Of a stretch of 64,000 nucleotides of DNA, positions 62,253 to 64,000 are shown one piece after another. The DNA is from Mariniphaga sp041687255 (lineage in GTDB: Bacteria > Bacteroidota > Bacteroidia > Bacteroidales > Prolixibacteraceae), in the NCBI GenBank assembly GCA_041687255.1, contig JAWLCL010000002.1:372001-436000 (forward strand), read 5' to 3'. The notes below the pieces were generated by a model. That model did no database searches and was not told the DNA's origin. It saw nothing but the letters and a program-made list of their open reading frames with translations. Numbering within the stretch: position 1 is the first letter of the stretch; each line of letters opens with the position of its first letter. A program made the position numbers and the translations under genes.

Positions 62253-62651
62253 CTATACTACAAAACGTTTTATTCCTGACCCAACATTAACTACATTAAA
62301 ATTAATAAGATACCCCACTCTTTTAGTGAGTAGCCTTAAATGACTCAACACCTGTGCTTCCCATACCGGATTTACGTTTTCAATGGCCTTCAACTCACAA
62401 ATTACATCATCTTCAACTAACACATCTAATCGAAGACCTACATTGAATTGCAGCCCATCATAAACAATTGGTATATCCACCTGTCATTTGTATGTTAATC
62501 CTCTTTTTTTCAGTTCATGACAAAAACATATTTCATATACTTTTTCAAGCTGGCCCGGACCAAGGTTTTGATGCACTGTATATGCTGCATCTACAATTTG
62601 TTTTCCAATTGCATTCAGTTCCGAAGGGATAGGTTCATACTTATTATTCAT
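62253..62651 (-). pseudogene. GxxExxY protein, interrupted by an in-frame TGA
   Basis: Reading from the ATG at 62649-62651 the minus strand encodes SELNAIGKQIVDAAYTVHQN then LGPGQLEKVYEICFCHELKK, with the family-defining G-x-x-E-x-x-Y (GQLEKVY). At 62484-62486 there is a TGA, after which the same frame continues without break as QVDIPIVYDGLQFNVGLRLD, VLVEDDVICELKAIEN and LRLLTKRVGYLINFNV to the stop at 62253. The full product would be about 131 residues, normal length. The stop sits where family members usually have Arg or Gln before Q-V, so a single base change (AGA or CGA to TGA) explains it. Family function is unknown; members often lie by intergenic repeats, as here. Confidence 0.9.
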
Positions 62652-62940
62652 AATCTTGAGACATTGGTTTTATCTTCAAGTTAAGGTTTTTTTGCTATTA
62701 AAGCGATTAAGAACTTTAATTCATAATATTGTATGCCGCTTAGAGGGGGATTATTCATGAAAAGCCTGATGAGAAAAAAAGGATTGAACATTCTTTTTAT
62801 ATAGATTAGCGGTGTTATTTTTAAAAGCTTCCTGCAAATATTTCCAGCTGAGGCCTTGTGTCACTAAAAATGACAGCTAAAAAAGCGGAACAGGCAGTTT
62901 ATGGAATATCGGGAACGGATTAACATTAAATTTTTTACTG
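62652..62940. other. Intergenic, no gene seen
   Basis: About 290 nt between the GxxExxY pseudogene (minus) and the GH13 gene (plus). AT-rich; the promoter of the GH13 gene is expected here but no clear TAnnTTTG was found. An opposite-strand frame at 62864-63145 overlaps the GH13 coding sequence and is a shadow. Confidence 0.4.
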
Positions 62941-64000
62941 ATGATACGATCATTGCTTTTAACATTTGCTGTTGTTTTTGCACAAACAGTTTCTGGAGAA
63001 GAGATGAAGCCTGAACGGGTTGAGCCATTAAACTGGTGGACAGGAATGAAATCACCTGAACTTCAGCTGATGGTTTACGGTGAAAATATTTCGAATACAG
63101 ATGTTTCAATCGAATATCCGGGTTTGCGGCTGGTTTCAGTTTCAAAGGTACAGAATCCCAATTACCTGTTTATCGATTTAATGCTGTCGGATGATGTACA
63201 GCCGGGCAGTTTTGATATCGTATTTAAAAGGGGAGGTGAGGTTGCCGCATCGTGGCAGTATGAGCTGAAAGCACGTGAAGAGGGTTCGGCTCAAAGACAG
63301 GGGTTTGACAATTCGAATGTCATATACCTGATTACCCCCGACCGGTTTTCAAACGGTAATGTGCAGAACGACTGGGTGGAGGGGATGAAAGAGAAACCCG
63401 ACAGGAGCAACCCCGATGGCAGGCACGGCGGGGATATACGCGGCATAATCAATTCACTGGATTATTTGCAGGAGATGGGATTTACAGCCGTTTGGCTGAA
63501 CCCGGTGGTTGAAAATAATATGCCACGTTTTTCTTACCATGGATATTCCACCACCGATTTTTACAGGGTTGATCCGCGGTTTGGCAGCAACGAAGAGTAT
63601 CGGGAGCTGAACAATGAACTGGACAAGCGGGGCATGAAGCTTATTATGGATATGATTTTCAACCATGCCGGTTCGGAACACTGGTGGATGAAGGATATGC
63701 CCATGTCCGGCTGGATAAATAGTTATCCGGATTACACAATTACTACTCACCGGCGCACTGTAAACCAGGACCCTCATGTATCGGAGGCCGACCGGGAAGC
63801 AATGACCGAAGGCTGGTTTGTACCCACCATGCCCGATTTGAACCAGCAGAATCCATTTATGAAGAATTACCTGATTCAGAACAGCATCTGGTGGATCGAA
63901 TACGTGGGGCTGGAAGGCATCAGGCAGGATACCTGGCCTTATCCCGACAAATATATGATGGCCGATTGGGCCGCAAGGGTTTTGGAAGAGTATCCCAATT
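62941..64000 (+). CDS. GH13 alpha-amylase-family enzyme (SusA/neopullulanase-like), C-terminus outside the window
   Basis: Partial: 353 codons from the ATG at 62941 to the right edge. Signal peptide about 1-19 (LLLTFAVVFAQTVSG). An N-terminal Ig-like domain of the cyclomaltodextrinase type (about 25-115, RVEPLNWWTGMKSPELQLMV) precedes the barrel: VIYLITPDRFSNGNVQND, GGDIRGIINSLDYLQEMGFT, DMIFNHAGSEHWW (region I) and GLEGIRQDTWPYPDKYMMAD with the nucleophile Asp (region II). Regions III and IV lie beyond the edge. It should debranch or cut maltodextrins in the periplasm. Divergent from susC, completing the starch locus. Confidence 0.95.
   Translation, partial: MIRSLLLTFAVVFAQTVSGEEMKPERVEPLNWWTGMKSPELQLMVYGENISNTDVSIEYPGLRLVSVSKVQNPNYLFIDLMLSDDVQPGSFDIVFKRGGEVAASWQYELKAREEGSAQRQGFDNSNVIYLITPDRFSNGNVQNDWVEGMKEKPDRSNPDGRHGGDIRGIINSLDYLQEMGFTAVWLNPVVENNMPRFSYHGYSTTDFYRVDPRFGSNEEYRELNNELDKRGMKLIMDMIFNHAGSEHWWMKDMPMSGWINSYPDYTITTHRRTVNQDPHVSEADREAMTEGWFVPTMPDLNQQNPFMKNYLIQNSIWWIEYVGLEGIRQDTWPYPDKYMMADWAARVLEEYPN

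Noticed and set aside
62864..63145. 93-codon minus-strand frame
   Set aside because: It overlaps the start of the GH13 gene, whose signal peptide and domains are clear on the plus strand.

Overview
The window is a stretch of chromosome from a member of the Bacteroidota, most likely a marine or sediment polysaccharide degrader near the Marinilabiliales/Prolixibacteraceae (lineage is inference). Supporting signs are two SusC/SusD outer-membrane nutrient systems, C-terminal type IX secretion (T9SS) sorting domains on two large secreted proteins, Bacteroidota-type promoter elements (TAnnTTTG), LytTR and propeller-type regulators, and lineage-typical families (DUF4834, DUF5723, head-GIN DUF2807, GxxExxY). 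No transposase, phage gene, CRISPR array, tRNA or rRNA was recognised.

Layout. 1-767 is the N-terminal part of a GH32 fructan/sucrose hydrolase leaving the left edge. 928-9282 (minus strand) is mostly housekeeping: a membrane methyltransferase, a beta-barrel protein, an ECF sigma/anti-sigma pair, branched-chain aminotransferase, a DUF2797 protein, a Cys-cluster protein and alanine dehydrogenase, followed by a plus-strand class I aminotransferase. 10905-20221 is a surface-polysaccharide locus. Four plus-strand genes match the WbpI/WbpE/WbpD/WbpB steps of UDP-2,3-diacetamido-2,3-dideoxy-mannuronate synthesis. They are flanked by minus-strand glycosyltransferases and a pyruvyl-transferase/FrhB-like pair. 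20350-27036 holds glycyl-tRNA synthetase, envelope proteins, an S41 protease and a DNPH1-like nucleotide hydrolase.

27101-36074 is a Sus-type locus (propeller/Y_Y_Y/LuxR-HTH regulator, SusC, SusD, surface lipoprotein) with no adjacent glycosidase, followed by a large T9SS-exported protein with Ig-like and tandem OB-like modules. 40049-42413 encodes a CopB-type P-ATPase with a small SHOCT protein, and then comes a PQQ-type sugar dehydrogenase. 44182-47934 is a compact three-gene operon of an N-formylglutamate-amidohydrolase-like protein, a DUF1704/QEGLA metallopeptidase and an ATP-grasp ligase. It looks like an add-and-remove peptide-tail system and is the strongest candidate for undescribed biology here. 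48232-50033 is a LytS/LytTR two-component pair.

50141-64000 is a starch/alpha-glucan utilisation locus: SusC, a SusD with an internal SusE/F-like carbohydrate-binding insertion, a SusE-type lipoprotein, a T9SS-exported GH13 amylase and a GH97 enzyme on the minus strand, with a second GH13 gene diverging at 62941 and running off the right edge. Degenerate repeats and a GxxExxY pseudogene with an in-frame stop lie between the two arms. The expected flow is secreted amylase, then capture by SusE/SusD, TonB-driven import through SusC, and periplasmic hydrolysis by the GH97 and GH13 enzymes.

All family calls were made by reading motifs; no database search was run.
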